DNA of 64,000 nt from Coleofasciculus sp937127375 (GTDB lineage: Bacteria; Cyanobacteriota; Cyanobacteriia; Cyanobacteriales; Coleofasciculaceae): assembly GCA_040218875.1 (NCBI GenBank), contig JAVJQP010000017.1; one strand, given 5' to 3'. A program made the position numbers and the translations under genes. Positions 1 to 8,613 of the stretch are shown piece by piece. Position 1 is the first letter of the stretch. The number at the start of each line of letters is the position of its first letter. The notes beneath the pieces are model-generated. The model searched no databases. It was not told the origin of the DNA and saw only the letters and a program-made list of their open reading frames with translations.

Positions 1-142
1 CATGGTCGAGCCCGCGCTCAAGTGTCTGCAGTGCCAGGACGCTGGAGCCGAGCACCTTCTTGGCGATCGTCTCGATCGGATCGCTGGGCGAGACATCGCG
101 GTGCACATAGGGAGTACCGGATACGATCGCCTGCCCGGTCAT
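1..142 (-). CDS. partial reading frame of GC-rich, foreign-looking coding sequence; unidentified
   Basis: An open frame runs off the left edge on the minus strand, from ATG at 142 (GTG at 148 is an alternative). Nearly every third codon position is G or C, which is unlike the rest of the window, and the peptide (about 47 residues, containing MTGQAIVSGTPYVHRD and LGSSVLALQTLERGLD) looks like real protein. I do not recognise the family. The frame abuts a GGGCGGGTTT repeat at 153, so the original 5' end may be missing. It could be a horizontally acquired remnant or an assembly artefact at a contig end. Confidence 0.35.
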   Translation of the reverse strand, partial: MTGQAIVSGTPYVHRDVSPSDPIETIAKKVLGSSVLALQTLERGLDH

Positions 143-152
143 CAGCACGATC

Positions 153-216
153 TGTAGGGGCGGGTTTGACAGATAACTTATAGCAACAAACCGATAAATT
201 AACTAAACCCGCCCTG
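153..216. repeat. GGGCGGGTTT/AAACCCGCCC palindromic element
   Basis: A 64-bp element starts with TGTAGGGGCGGGTTT and ends with AAACCCGCCCTG, so its ends are inverted repeats of each other. It is a diverged relative of the units in the following tandem array and of elements at 16535, 32703, 35443, 40411 and 60324. It separates the foreign-looking coding stretch from the array. Confidence 0.75.
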
Positions 217-235
217 TTGTCGGGGTGGCTCACTG

Positions 236-620
236 GATCAGGGCGGGTTTAGTTACATTGGTGTCAAACCAAAATGATTGTTGTAAAACCCGCCCCTACT
301 GGTGGTTCGGGTTCCGGTGGTCGGGGGGGCTCACGGGATCGGGGCGGGTTTAGTTACATTGGGGTCAAATCAAAAGGATAGTAGTAAAACCCGCCCCTAC
401 AGGTGGTTAGGGTTCCGGTTGTCGGGGTTGATCACGCGATCGGGGCGGGTTTAGTTACATTGGGGTCAAACCAAAATGATAGTAGTAAAACCCGCCCCTA
501 CAGGTGGTTAGGGTTCCGGTTATCGGGGTTGATCACGGGATCAGGGCGGGTTTAGTTACATTGGGGTCAAACCAAAATGATAGTTGTAAAACCCGCCCCT
601 ACAGGTGGTTAGGGTTGGTT
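236..620. repeat. tandem array of a 101-bp unit, about 3.8 copies
   Basis: Units begin at 236, 337, 438 and 539, a period of exactly 101 bp. Each unit contains GGGCGGGTTTAGTTACAT near its start and AAACCCGCCCCTACAGG about 45 bp later, so each can fold into a long hairpin. The remainder of each unit is a spacer with GGGTTCCGGT and a GATCACG-like end. Units differ at a few positions only. The array ends just before the ribosome binding site of the next gene, so it lies in that gene's promoter region. Confidence 0.9.
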
Positions 621-639
621 TTGAATAAAGGTGATTATT

Positions 640-1401
640 ATGGCAACTGCTGAATTGAATTTTCTGGCAGAATTGAATTATTTTTTGCCTCCAAACAAGC
701 GTCATGTTAGCTTTCCTCATGCGTTTAAAGGGCGAACCTCGATTAAGGATATGATTGAATCCTTGGGAGTACCTCATCCGGAAGTGGATGCGATTTTGGT
801 TAATGGAGAATCTGTTGATTTTTCCTATATTGTCCAAGATCGCGATCGCGTCACGGTTTGTCCAATTTCAGTGTTAGATGACATCAATCCTAGCATTCGG
901 GTGAGTACCCCTGAACCCCAGGAGTATCGATTTGTCTTGGATATTCATTTAGGGAAATTAGCCAATGCGTTGCGGTTGTTGGGGTTTGATACGCTTTACC
1001 GCAATGACTACGCTGATCCAGAGTTAGCCCAAGTTTCGGCGGATGAGCAACGGATTCTGTTAACTCGCGATACCCGCTTACTGATGCGTTCTCTGGTGAG
1101 GTATGGGTATTATGTGCGCTCCAAAAATCCAGATGAACAAATTGTGGAAGTCTTGCGTCGCTTCAATTTATTTGATGCTATTTTACCCTTTCATCGGTGT
1201 ATCCGCTGTAATGGCGTATTAGAACCTGTTGAAAAAGACGCGATCGCGGATCAGTTACCGGAGAAAACGCGACAATCCATTGATGAATTTCATCGCTGTA
1301 AAACCTGTCAGCAGATTTATTGGCAAGGGTCACATTTTGAGCGAATGCAACAGTTTATTGAACAAGTTATTTCTGCACAACCTAAACCTGATAATTTCTG
1401 A
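640..1401 (+). CDS. Mut7-C RNase domain protein with N-terminal ubiquitin-like domain
   Basis: This 253-residue protein matches the Mut7-C family, a PIN-like fold named after the C-terminus of the Mut-7 exonuclease. Residues 1-80 look like the ubiquitin-fold domain often fused to it. Residues 95-165 carry acidic positions expected of a metal-dependent nuclease (D101 in FVLDIHLGKLANALRLLGFD, D144 in LLTRD). The C-terminus has a zinc ribbon made of two CxxC pairs (C187/C190 and C220/C223). ATG at 640 is preferred over GTG at 631 because AAAGG at 627-631 sits at the right distance. The 101-bp repeat array lies directly upstream. Its biological RNA substrate in cyanobacteria is unknown. Confidence 0.85.
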   Translation: MATAELNFLAELNYFLPPNKRHVSFPHAFKGRTSIKDMIESLGVPHPEVDAILVNGESVDFSYIVQDRDRVTVCPISVLDDINPSIRVSTPEPQEYRFVLDIHLGKLANALRLLGFDTLYRNDYADPELAQVSADEQRILLTRDTRLLMRSLVRYGYYVRSKNPDEQIVEVLRRFNLFDAILPFHRCIRCNGVLEPVEKDAIADQLPEKTRQSIDEFHRCKTCQQIYWQGSHFERMQQFIEQVISAQPKPDNF

Positions 1402-1469
1402 CAACAGATGAAGCTTAAAATATTACCCCATAAGGATTGCTACTGCAAAATTAGTGACTCTTTATTACT

Positions 1470-1664
1470 ATGATTTTTATTAATCCTAAACACGATCAAC
1501 GTAATGCGATTCGACGGGCATTGAGACAGGGGAAAGAAGAAACCCGTCGAGAAATTGCCAAGCAACTTCTGGATGTGTTAGATGAGGAAACAATTAGTCG
1601 GAAAACGGGGTTGAGTTTGGAAGAAGTGCGACCGTTCAAAATCGATGAATTAAATGATGAATAA
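1470..1664 (+). CDS. small protein resembling the tail of Rpn-type PD-(D/E)XK nucleases
   Basis: This 64-residue protein has the composition of the C-terminal tail of Rpn/transposase-like PD-(D/E)XK nucleases: a charged helix (RQGKEETRREIAKQLLDVLD) followed by a helix-turn-helix-like piece (ETISRKTGLSLEEVRPFK). No nuclease core is present upstream, because the Mut7-C gene ends only 68 bp before. It may be a stand-alone small protein or the surviving tail of a lost Rpn gene. No strong ribosome binding site is visible. Confidence 0.5.
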   Translation: MIFINPKHDQRNAIRRALRQGKEETRREIAKQLLDVLDEETISRKTGLSLEEVRPFKIDELNDE

Positions 1665-1698
1665 TAATTGGGTTTGTAGTAAGAAGCATCAACCCAAC

Positions 1699-2931
1699 CT
1701 ACTGGCGTGGGTTAAAAAATTGAATGACGCCCCATTGTCCATTAGTTAACCATTGCGGATCATCTTGATTCAATCGCTTAATTTGATCCGGTTTTAATCC
1801 AGCAGCGACTTCAGCTTTGAAGGTGCGTAGGGCGGCAAATGGTGCGGGAAAATAGCAAACAATATCCTTCCATGGCGTCGTATAATCCCATTCGCGATCG
1901 CCCAGTAAACGGCGATAATTGGCATCTCCTTTAATCATCACAAGTTGGGATTGATTCAATTCACTGCGCCATCGTTCTGGCATATCCCAAAAGGGAAGAG
2001 GTGCTGTCCAATAGGAATCCTCGCAGCAGATTATGTTCCCGTTGTCAATATAATTCTGGAGACGTTTTCCTAAAGATTGGACATCCTGATGGCTATGGTG
2101 ACAGAGAACGTTGATCGTGTGCTGAACATCCTTAATCATGGCATCAGACACCAATACTGGGTGAGGCTTCAGATGTAAGTAAACAGGTTGAGCAATTCCA
2201 CTGTTGACGAAAAAGTCAGCTACACATAAATCACAGAACAACTCAAACCCAGCATTATCCACAATTAAATCAATGCGAACGCCCTTAAGGTGAGAAATGT
2301 GATCAGCAATTTGGGGTGTATGATCAACTAAAAGATTTGCCTGTTCGCGATAGGCTTCAATATTCATCCGCTGACTTTCTCCCGCGTCAGTGGGGAACAA
2401 GCTTAAGTCGATGCGATTCCCCCAAAGGGCAAAATAAAAGAGGGCGATTAAATCGATGTGCTTCCATTGTCCTTGAGCATCAACAAAGGTGTTAATTTTG
2501 CCACTCATTGTCTCAATCGCGGACATTACCTTTGCCAAACTGCTGTGTTTTTGCGGTTCAAAGGGATCGACTCGATGCCATTTTCCCGGTTGAAAGTAGT
2601 GGGTGGCTTCTAAGATGCGACGGTAGAGATAGACTTCTGCGGGATACCAGGGGATGTCAATCCAGCGCTTTCCCTGGTAGGGTGACATATAGGTATTCCA
2701 AGCCTCTAAATCCGGTTGAGTTTCATCCTCAAGCGATCGCACGATTCCGTAAGGCAATTCCTGACGCAGATTCTCTAGATTTTGGGTAATCGAAGCGGGA
2801 TAATGGTTGGATGCGATCGCACGTTCAATAATCGTCACCCAGCGTTGCGTCAGTGTCTGGTGAGCAAAAGAACCCTCCTCTGACATCATCAGGGGTGGTG
2901 GGATGGGGATACAGGGTTTAGTGGGGGACAT
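1699..2931 (-). CDS. DUF89 (ARMT1-like) metal-dependent damage-control phosphatase
   Basis: This 410-residue protein belongs to the DUF89 family, whose studied members are metal-dependent phosphatases that remove damaged sugar-phosphate metabolites. The defining metal-site motif is visible as DLIVDNAGFELFCDL (D225, N226, E230). The second acidic motif is MIKGDANYRRLLGD (K334, D336). Full length and intact motifs argue for a working enzyme. The N-terminus MSPTKPCIPIPPPLMM is variable, so ATGs at residues 15 or 16 are possible starts. It is transcribed alone, away from its neighbours. The actual substrate cannot be deduced. Confidence 0.85.
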   Translation of the reverse strand: MSPTKPCIPIPPPLMMSEEGSFAHQTLTQRWVTIIERAIASNHYPASITQNLENLRQELPYGIVRSLEDETQPDLEAWNTYMSPYQGKRWIDIPWYPAEVYLYRRILEATHYFQPGKWHRVDPFEPQKHSSLAKVMSAIETMSGKINTFVDAQGQWKHIDLIALFYFALWGNRIDLSLFPTDAGESQRMNIEAYREQANLLVDHTPQIADHISHLKGVRIDLIVDNAGFELFCDLCVADFFVNSGIAQPVYLHLKPHPVLVSDAMIKDVQHTINVLCHHSHQDVQSLGKRLQNYIDNGNIICCEDSYWTAPLPFWDMPERWRSELNQSQLVMIKGDANYRRLLGDREWDYTTPWKDIVCYFPAPFAALRTFKAEVAAGLKPDQIKRLNQDDPQWLTNGQWGVIQFFNPRQ

Positions 2932-3134
2932 AATGAGATGAGCGCGATCGCACCGGCTTGTAGTAGGGAACCTTAGTCCTATATTCCGTTACAGATTACC
3001 ATAGGCGATCGTACAAAATAATTATCCCAGATTCCCCCATCACCGTAATTATGGGTATTCAACCGGACATGATATTACTACGAACCCAAGCTAATCTACC
3101 AAATTAGGCGTGCGCCCCTACAGTTGACATACCG

Positions 3135-4691
3135 CTACAACTTAGCCACCGCACCATCTCGACGGTTGTCGCCAGCACCGACAAGTAAATTATCAGACGT
3201 TTTCATCACCGTATGAACCCCGCCAAAAAACAAATTCTTTTCCCGCCAACGCACAACCTGTTGGTTCGTCAATAATGGATGAAGTACTTCCGCTTCCGTT
3301 AAACCGGGTTCGACATGAAACCGACCATTTTCTCCATGGGTTCTCGGACTATTCACTGCTTGCTCAACCGTCATATTAAAATCTAAAATATTAGAAATAA
3401 CCTGTAAAATAGCCGTCCTAATTCGATTAGAACCCCCTGACCCTAAAACAACTTCTGCCTGATTAGGCTGCAAAACAATCGAGGGAGACATCATCGACGA
3501 AATCCGCACATTTTTTTGCCACTGATGAAAGCCTTGGGGATTTAAGTCTTCCTCTCCTAACATATTATTCACCATAATCCCTGTCCCCGGAATCACATAA
3601 CCTGATCCTTCCCCGTTAGATGTGGTAACACTAGCGGCATTGCCTACCTCATCGATGACACTAATATGGGTGGTACTGCCCCATTTATTTACCGTTTCTG
3701 CTAAGTCTTGTTGATACTGGGCAATAGAATCGTCAGCTAAAAATTGCTCACCAATATGCTCTTGATACAAATAATTATTCAACCTCGTCTGTCTGGCTGC
3801 ATTTGTCAACTGCATAACCTGTGCCAAAATTTCTAAATGACGCGCACTGCCAAAGCCCAGATTCGCTAAATCAACGGTAGATAATAATTTTAATGCCCAA
3901 GCTATCAATGTTCCACCGGAACTGGGAGGCGGGTTGGTGAATAAGGTATTACCTCGATAATTAACCGTTAAAGGTTGCCGTTCGATCACCCGATAATGCT
4001 TTAAATCTTCTAAGGTTAAATATCCGCCAAATTCCTGACAATCGTTGACTAATTGATGAGCAATATCTCCTTGATAAAATTCCCGAACCCCCTTTTTCGC
4101 TAAATACGCTAATGTATCGGCAAAGGCGGACATGATTATTGTTCCATTGGGTTCGATAGGTTTCCCGGTGAGAATAAAAACATTTTGTCCGTTTTGATTC
4201 GCCATAAGAATTGGCGTCAGAACTGAGGTTAAACAATAGTATTGAAATCGATTTAATTTAACCCCATGTTTCGCGTAGTGAATCGCTGGTTCGGCTATAA
4301 CGTGGAAGGGTAAACTACCCAATCGTTGGTGAACGTGAAACACGCCCGCCATATTTCCGGGAACCGCCATAGAACCCAGCCCAATATGAAACTCTTGGAT
4401 AGCACCCCCAAAATTAACATCAACGGGATAAAAATTAATTTCATCCTCAGGACGTTTTTGACGTGGGGTTTGGCTAAAAAAATCAAAGAGAATATTGTGA
4501 TTCGTTTGGGTATGGGCTAAGAGGAAACCACCTCCCGCTGCTGAGGTGAGTCCCGGTTCCGTGACAAAGGAGGCAAGAATCGCTGCAACCGCCGCATCAA
4601 ACGCATTACCACCAAGGCGAAACATTTCCCTACCCGCCTCAGCCGTTTTGTCATGTCCAGCCGCGATCGCGCCGCGTGTTTTTTGTGTCAT
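3135..4691 (-). CDS. ggt: gamma-glutamyltransferase
   Basis: This 518-residue protein is a gamma-glutamyltransferase, which cleaves or transfers the gamma-glutamyl group of glutathione. It is made as a proenzyme that cuts itself before a threonine. That threonine is expected at T340 in GSTTHISVIDEVGNAAS, giving a large subunit of about 339 residues and a small one of about 179. The glycine-rich substrate loop is visible in SNGEGSGYVIPGTGIMVNNM, and TNPPPSSGGTL is the conserved large-subunit segment. There is no signal peptide, so the enzyme is probably cytoplasmic, unlike the periplasmic E. coli form. It stands alone between a DUF89 gene and a broken protease gene. Confidence 0.93.
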   Translation of the reverse strand: MTQKTRGAIAAGHDKTAEAGREMFRLGGNAFDAAVAAILASFVTEPGLTSAAGGGFLLAHTQTNHNILFDFFSQTPRQKRPEDEINFYPVDVNFGGAIQEFHIGLGSMAVPGNMAGVFHVHQRLGSLPFHVIAEPAIHYAKHGVKLNRFQYYCLTSVLTPILMANQNGQNVFILTGKPIEPNGTIIMSAFADTLAYLAKKGVREFYQGDIAHQLVNDCQEFGGYLTLEDLKHYRVIERQPLTVNYRGNTLFTNPPPSSGGTLIAWALKLLSTVDLANLGFGSARHLEILAQVMQLTNAARQTRLNNYLYQEHIGEQFLADDSIAQYQQDLAETVNKWGSTTHISVIDEVGNAASVTTSNGEGSGYVIPGTGIMVNNMLGEEDLNPQGFHQWQKNVRISSMMSPSIVLQPNQAEVVLGSGGSNRIRTAILQVISNILDFNMTVEQAVNSPRTHGENGRFHVEPGLTEAEVLHPLLTNQQVVRWREKNLFFGGVHTVMKTSDNLLVGAGDNRRDGAVAKL

Positions 4692-5009
4692 AACGGTTAA
4701 TGTCTAGTCCGAATAACCACCAGAAGCTTTTGAGTTATAGCAGTTATTCACATCATCATAACTAGCATCAGGATCAGCATAGGGTTGTGACAGTTACCAA
4801 ATTGTCTGGTTTTTCAGCCATCAGAGTGAGGGTTCGAGTGGCTTGTAGTAACCGCTTTAGCGGTTCTAAGGTTAGACAGTCTCCCTGAGAGGAGAAATAG
4901 ATTCAGTCGCCATTGACAACTTATAAAAGTGGCACATACCTTTGCGCGTGAATTCCATTCAAACGTTTAGCGTTGAATACAACATAAACTTAGCGCCACA
5001 GAGGGTCAA
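4692..5009. other. 318-bp intergenic region with a small palindrome
   Basis: The divergent promoters of ggt and the broken CPBP gene should lie here. The only structure seen is the palindrome AACCGCTTTAGCGGTT at 4850-4865, one of the 'xxCTTTAGxx' hairpins that recur in this window (16980, 38370, 54723). No RNA gene or further coding sequence was recognised. Confidence 0.6.
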
Positions 5010-5464
5010 ATGCTAACTACTCATCCCCGTAAAAAAGCATTTTTTGCGTTGCTACTGCTTGTATCTGCTGCCAGCCTAGGGATAACCATGGCATTATATA
5101 TTGCACCAGGCTCTCTAGGACAGATGATATTTTCCCTGTGCAAAGTCTGGTTATTGGCACTCCCCCTAGTCTGGTTTATTTGGGTGGATCATGGCAAATT
5201 TAGACTATCCCTGAGGTATTGGTATCTGGGACAAAAGCCGTATTCTTGGCGGCGATGCTATTCACTCTCCATCACATTATTGCCTTAGCCGCTTATACTG
5301 CTGATTGGGGCGTCGTCCTATTAGGTTCCTTGGGCGTATTCATCGCTGGGGCAGTATGGTCATGGTGTTATCTCACCTATCGTACCTTATGGTCAAGTTA
5401 CATCAGCCACATTCTGGCAGATTTAGCGATCGCAATTGTGGGTTGGCATCTGCTGTTTGGGTAG
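5010..5464 (+). pseudogene. broken CPBP-family intramembrane protease, frameshifted and internally deleted
   Basis: Two adjoining frames together give the shape of a CPBP (CAAX protease/bacteriocin-processing) membrane protein. The first (from ATG 5010) has two hydrophobic helices and ends GKFRLSLR. The second, in another frame from about 5219, has FTLHHIIALAAY and ISHILADLAIAIVGWHLLFG, which are the late family motifs with their metal-binding His and Asp/Asn positions. The first catalytic motif EExxxR should lie between them and is absent, so besides the frame change at about 5215 a segment was deleted. The protein cannot be active. The end touches the stop of the convergent HD hydrolase gene. 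Confidence 0.75.
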
Positions 5465-6136
5465 CTACGATGATAACAATGAGATTTCTAACTGTAAATT
5501 CTGCCTAGCGCGTTCCTCGAATTGATTGAACATCGGATTCGTTAAATAGAGTCGTTCCCGTTGGCAAAAGTTCTGTAAAATCTGTTTTCGTTTTGGACGA
5601 TAAATTTGATCGGGAATCCAGGAATATTCTTGTCGAATAGCGTAAGCATAACTATAATAGTCTAACTCGGCTGCACCCAGAATGGCTAAATCAGCATCTA
5701 AGAGAATTTGGCAGTCCAGTTCATTCGCTGAAGCTTGATGAGTTTTCGTTTGCAAAATTAGAGTTTTGATTCGCCTTATTGGTGCAATTGGCAGTTTTAA
5801 TTGGCTTAATGCCAATTCTGCGTAATTAGCGCTTTTTTCTTCATTGTCGTCTGACTTTGGGTGATAAATGATATCGTGAAACATAGCCGCAACACGAATG
5901 ATCGAGAAATCCAGGGTAGTAAGTTGGGGTGCGAGCCTATGTTGACGGATGTCTTCAATCGTTGTTAAAACTTGTTGAACATGGTTGAGGTTGTGATAGA
6001 ATCGTTTAGGATTAGAATAAGCAGCAACTAATTCAATAAATACGTTCTGGCTAAGGTGGGGATTAACTTGAAACGGTTTCATCGCTCTATCCCATTGAGA
6101 TTTTAAAGCATGAATTGAGCCGGTAAAATGCTGCAT
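5465..6136 (-). CDS. HD-superfamily metal-dependent phosphohydrolase
   Basis: This 223-residue protein matches the predicted HD-superfamily phosphohydrolases of the COG4339 type. The metal ligands are visible in order: RFYHNLNHV (H48, H52), MFHDIIYHP (H87, D88) and ILLDADLAILG (D147, D149). These are the spaced His/Asp residues of HD enzymes that act on nucleotides or other phosphate compounds. Length is normal for the family and there is no membrane segment. The gene ends one base after the convergent CPBP relic. The true substrate is unknown. Confidence 0.82.
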   Translation of the reverse strand: MQHFTGSIHALKSQWDRAMKPFQVNPHLSQNVFIELVAAYSNPKRFYHNLNHVQQVLTTIEDIRQHRLAPQLTTLDFSIIRVAAMFHDIIYHPKSDDNEEKSANYAELALSQLKLPIAPIRRIKTLILQTKTHQASANELDCQILLDADLAILGAAELDYYSYAYAIRQEYSWIPDQIYRPKRKQILQNFCQRERLYLTNPMFNQFEERARQNLQLEISLLSS

Positions 6137-6182
6137 AAATAGTGTTACTCTAACTTTTTAGACCAGAAGCACAGGAGTTACG

Positions 6183-6284
6183 ATGAACAGATATCTGGAT
6201 CAAATCTTGAAGCGGCGTCGCTGGTTACTGCTGAGTCTGTTTGTCGCTCTAGCTATTCTCACCTATTTTAGTCAACACGTTTAA
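6183..6284 (+). CDS. 33-residue single-pass membrane peptide
   Basis: A short frame starts with ATG at 6183 behind a good ribosome binding site (AGGAG at 6173-6177, five bases of spacing). The peptide begins MNRYLDQILKRRRWLLL, a basic head, and continues into one hydrophobic helix of about 18 residues ending near TYFSQHV. This basic-head and membrane-helix layout is typical of small membrane proteins with the N-terminus inside. It is divergent from the HD hydrolase gene. I do not recognise a family. Confidence 0.5.
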   Translation: MNRYLDQILKRRRWLLLSLFVALAILTYFSQHV

Positions 6285-6387
6285 CAGAACTATTTCCTTT
6301 GTCTCTCTTGTCCCTTCTCAGAACGACTTTGGCAATGTAAGGGATGCACCCATTCCTTATTTTATTGCCTATTGCCGTGACCACTAC

Positions 6388-7092
6388 TTATCGAGTTTGG
6401 CGCTTCCGCAGAGAAGGTCTACCCAAAACAGCCATCATCAGTAGACCTAACACTGAAGTAGATTCAGGAACAGGTTGAGGATCTGAGGATTCAAACTGAT
6501 GGGGGATCTGATCATTCGCTAGAGTTTCAGATTCCAACGCTGGAGTTTCGGATTCCAAGCGGCGAGCAACCTCAAAATTCGCTCCAGTTTCCGGCTTGGT
6601 GGCTAGAAGAGTGCTGAAGAGTAATTCTCCCTGTTGTAGATTTGCTGTCGATTTTCCTGACCAGAAAAGTGAATCATCAACTCCAGTCGGTGTCCAGTCT
6701 GCTAAGACACTACCGTTAGGATAATTCTCATCTCTACCATATAGAGTTACGCCATTATGACTTCCCGTTGTGGTTTTGAAGCTAGAAATCCAGGGTGAAG
6801 AGTTGGCTAGATCCCCTATCCAATCGGTCAATGGACTGGATGAACCAGAAGGAGCATCTCCCAATACAATCCAACGCCATGATTGCTCAGGTTCATAGCT
6901 GCCATCATTGTTATCAACGGAAAGCTCAAAGTCATACTTGAACCATCCTTCATCTTCAGCTTCAACCGTATAATCCAACCGCAGAGGTGTGGCTTGGACA
7001 CTAGAAGAAGTAAGACTAACGACTCCCAATGTCATTAAAGTGGCGCTAGCAGTAGCCATCGATAAAGTTTTCAGGACAGTTGCAGTGAACAT
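6388..7092 (-). CDS. PEP-CTERM secreted protein
   Basis: This 234-residue protein has an N-terminal signal peptide (hydrophobic stretch about residues 8-33, probable cleavage after SVQA). It ends with a PEP-CTERM sorting tag: VPEST at about 208-212, a short hydrophobic helix (VLGLLMMAVLG) and a basic tail (RPSLRKRQTR). Such proteins are exported and processed by exosortase. The middle has no recognised enzyme domain and is rich in Ser, Thr, Asp and Trp. Residues 180-195 hold a small internal repeat (ESETPALESETLA). A long AT-rich leader lies upstream. A role in extracellular matrix is only a guess. Confidence 0.85.
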   Translation of the reverse strand: MFTATVLKTLSMATASATLMTLGVVSLTSSSVQATPLRLDYTVEAEDEGWFKYDFELSVDNNDGSYEPEQSWRWIVLGDAPSGSSSPLTDWIGDLANSSPWISSFKTTTGSHNGVTLYGRDENYPNGSVLADWTPTGVDDSLFWSGKSTANLQQGELLFSTLLATKPETGANFEVARRLESETPALESETLANDQIPHQFESSDPQPVPESTSVLGLLMMAVLGRPSLRKRQTR

Positions 7093-7774
7093 GGTTGCTG
7101 GAAACTAAAGGTTTACAAGGACTCTTGTTGGAAGGGAGCCAGCTTGGGAAAGCTGAACTGGATACAAAATAGATGGCTTACATCAGATGAACTTTTCTGG
7201 CTTTATGTACGTCAATATTTGTATTTATCGATTAATTTAATCGTGTCATATACGTAGTTATACCGTCTACTTAAACTACGCAACTTTGCTAAATCTTTTA
7301 GGTTTATAGCTAAACATCTTGAGTGCTTTAAGCGCTGTGTTTCTTGCTATAGGGTTATTACAGCCGTTTTTGCTGATTTAATTTTATGTTTTTTTTATAA
7401 AGACAAAAGCAAAAAAATAGAATTATGAATTTATGAAAAGTTTATGTAATTGATAAAGTCTTTATGAAGACTTAACACAACGCTCACAATTGAAAAACAG
7501 CCTAGATTTCATTGAATAATGAAAATTAGGGGAACAGGTTCTTCATCAAAACTTTGTAAAGTGCAATTATTTTTTATCCGAAGAAAATTTAAGTGAAGTT
7601 AAGCGTTCTATTTTTGGCGCAACGCAGCAGGTCTTGTAGCTGATTAAATAGAAACAGCGAACCTATTCAACATGACCCGCTCCTCTATGTAGATACTGCT
7701 GGCGAATTGGAAAAACCTAACCCCCCCTGCTCCCCCAGCTCCCTCTGCTCCCCCAGCTCCCTCTGCTCACCACA
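7093..7774. other. AT-rich intergenic region, low-complexity end
   Basis: About 680 bp without a convincing gene. The first part is AT-rich and should hold the PEP-CTERM promoter, reading leftwards. From about 7725 to 7770 it becomes a C-rich low-complexity run built from GCTCCCCCAGCTCCCTCT units. That run stops exactly where the left inverted repeat of the uridine phosphorylase cassette starts. Confidence 0.6.
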
Positions 7775-7796
7775 ACACTTATTCAGCAAGCCCTAT
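7775..7796. repeat. left copy of perfect 22-bp inverted repeat
   Basis: This sequence (ACACTTATTCAGCAAGCCCT plus AT) is the exact reverse complement of 8552-8573. It includes the first two bases of the uridine phosphorylase start codon. The core TTGCTGAATAA also occurs near 21612 and, as CTGCTGAATAAGTG, at 32581. Confidence 0.9.
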
Positions 7797-8565
7797 GTAT
7801 CACCTTGGCTTTGGGCAAGATGACCTCGGTTCACCGCCGCCTACCCTGACGCTGTTATCCGGTGATCCGCAACGCGCTTCTCAGATTGCTCAAGACTATT
7901 TGCAGGATGGGCGTCTGCTCTCGGAAAATCGGGGATTAAACAGTTATTTGGGCAAATTGTCCAATAATCGCCCAATTTTATCGGCGACGAGTGGCATGGG
8001 CGCACCGTCTCTGAGTATTGTGGTGAATGAGTTGGTGCAATTGGGGATTGAGACAATTATTCGCGTGGGGACTTGTGGCTCGATTCAAGAGTATGTTCCG
8101 GTGGGTAGTCTAGTGATTACTCGTGCGGCATTATGTCGCCAAGGTGCAGCTAATGATATTGCCCCAATTGAATATCCGGCGGCGGCTGATCCGTTTCTCA
8201 CGGTGGCATTAGTTGAGGCGGCGCGGGAGTTAGGGATTGAGCATTATCTGGGGATTACCGCGTCGGTGGATACGTTTTATGAAGGGCAAGAACGTATCGA
8301 TTCGGCGAATCCTTATTTAAGGCGTCGGCTTCAAGGCATTACTCAAGAATATCGTCGTTTGAATGTTCTCAACTATGAGATGGAATGCGGCACATTATTG
8401 AAAATGGCAGGGGTGTATGGATTTGCCGCCGCTTGTGTCTGTGGTGTTATTGCCCAGCGAACGGCGGGAGAGGGGGTGATTGTCGGGGAGAAAGAGGTAG
8501 CTGTGCAGCGTGCGATCGCGGTAGCAGTACGTGCAGCCGAAAATGTTGACAATAGGGCTTGCTGA
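7795..8565 (+). CDS. udp: uridine phosphorylase
   Basis: This 256-residue protein aligns along its length with E. coli Udp, which splits uridine with phosphate into uracil and ribose-1-phosphate. Visible motifs are the phosphate site GDPQR (23-27), R90 in IIRVGTCGSIQ, the uracil-binding FYEGQERID (161-169, with Q165 and R167) and the ribose-binding NYEMECGTLL (E195, M196, E197). The start MYHLGF matches the FHLGL start of the family, so ATG 7795 is right even though no ribosome binding site is visible. Start and stop lie inside perfect inverted repeats at 7775 and 8552. This suggests the gene moves, or was rearranged, as a cassette. Confidence 0.92.
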   Translation: MYHLGFGQDDLGSPPPTLTLLSGDPQRASQIAQDYLQDGRLLSENRGLNSYLGKLSNNRPILSATSGMGAPSLSIVVNELVQLGIETIIRVGTCGSIQEYVPVGSLVITRAALCRQGAANDIAPIEYPAAADPFLTVALVEAARELGIEHYLGITASVDTFYEGQERIDSANPYLRRRLQGITQEYRRLNVLNYEMECGTLLKMAGVYGFAAACVCGVIAQRTAGEGVIVGEKEVAVQRAIAVAVRAAENVDNRAC

Positions 8566-8573
8566 ATAAGTGT
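8552..8573. repeat. right copy of perfect 22-bp inverted repeat
   Basis: Exact reverse complement of 7775-7796. It contains the stop codon TGA (8563-8565) of the uridine phosphorylase gene. Confidence 0.9.
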
Positions 8574-8578
8574 GGGTA

Positions 8579-8613
8579 GGGAACAGGGAACTGGCAACAG
8601 GGAACAGGGAATG
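8579..8613. repeat. heptamer repeat GGGAACA, five units
   Basis: Five consecutive heptamers close to GGGAACA follow the right inverted repeat. Heptamer arrays of this kind are known from cyanobacteria as STRR sequences. The same heptamer is found inside the helicase gene at 14593-14669. Confidence 0.85.

Noticed and set aside
7775..8573. Insertion sequence with its own transposase
   Set aside because: The gene between the inverted repeats is a uridine phosphorylase with all family motifs, not a transposase.
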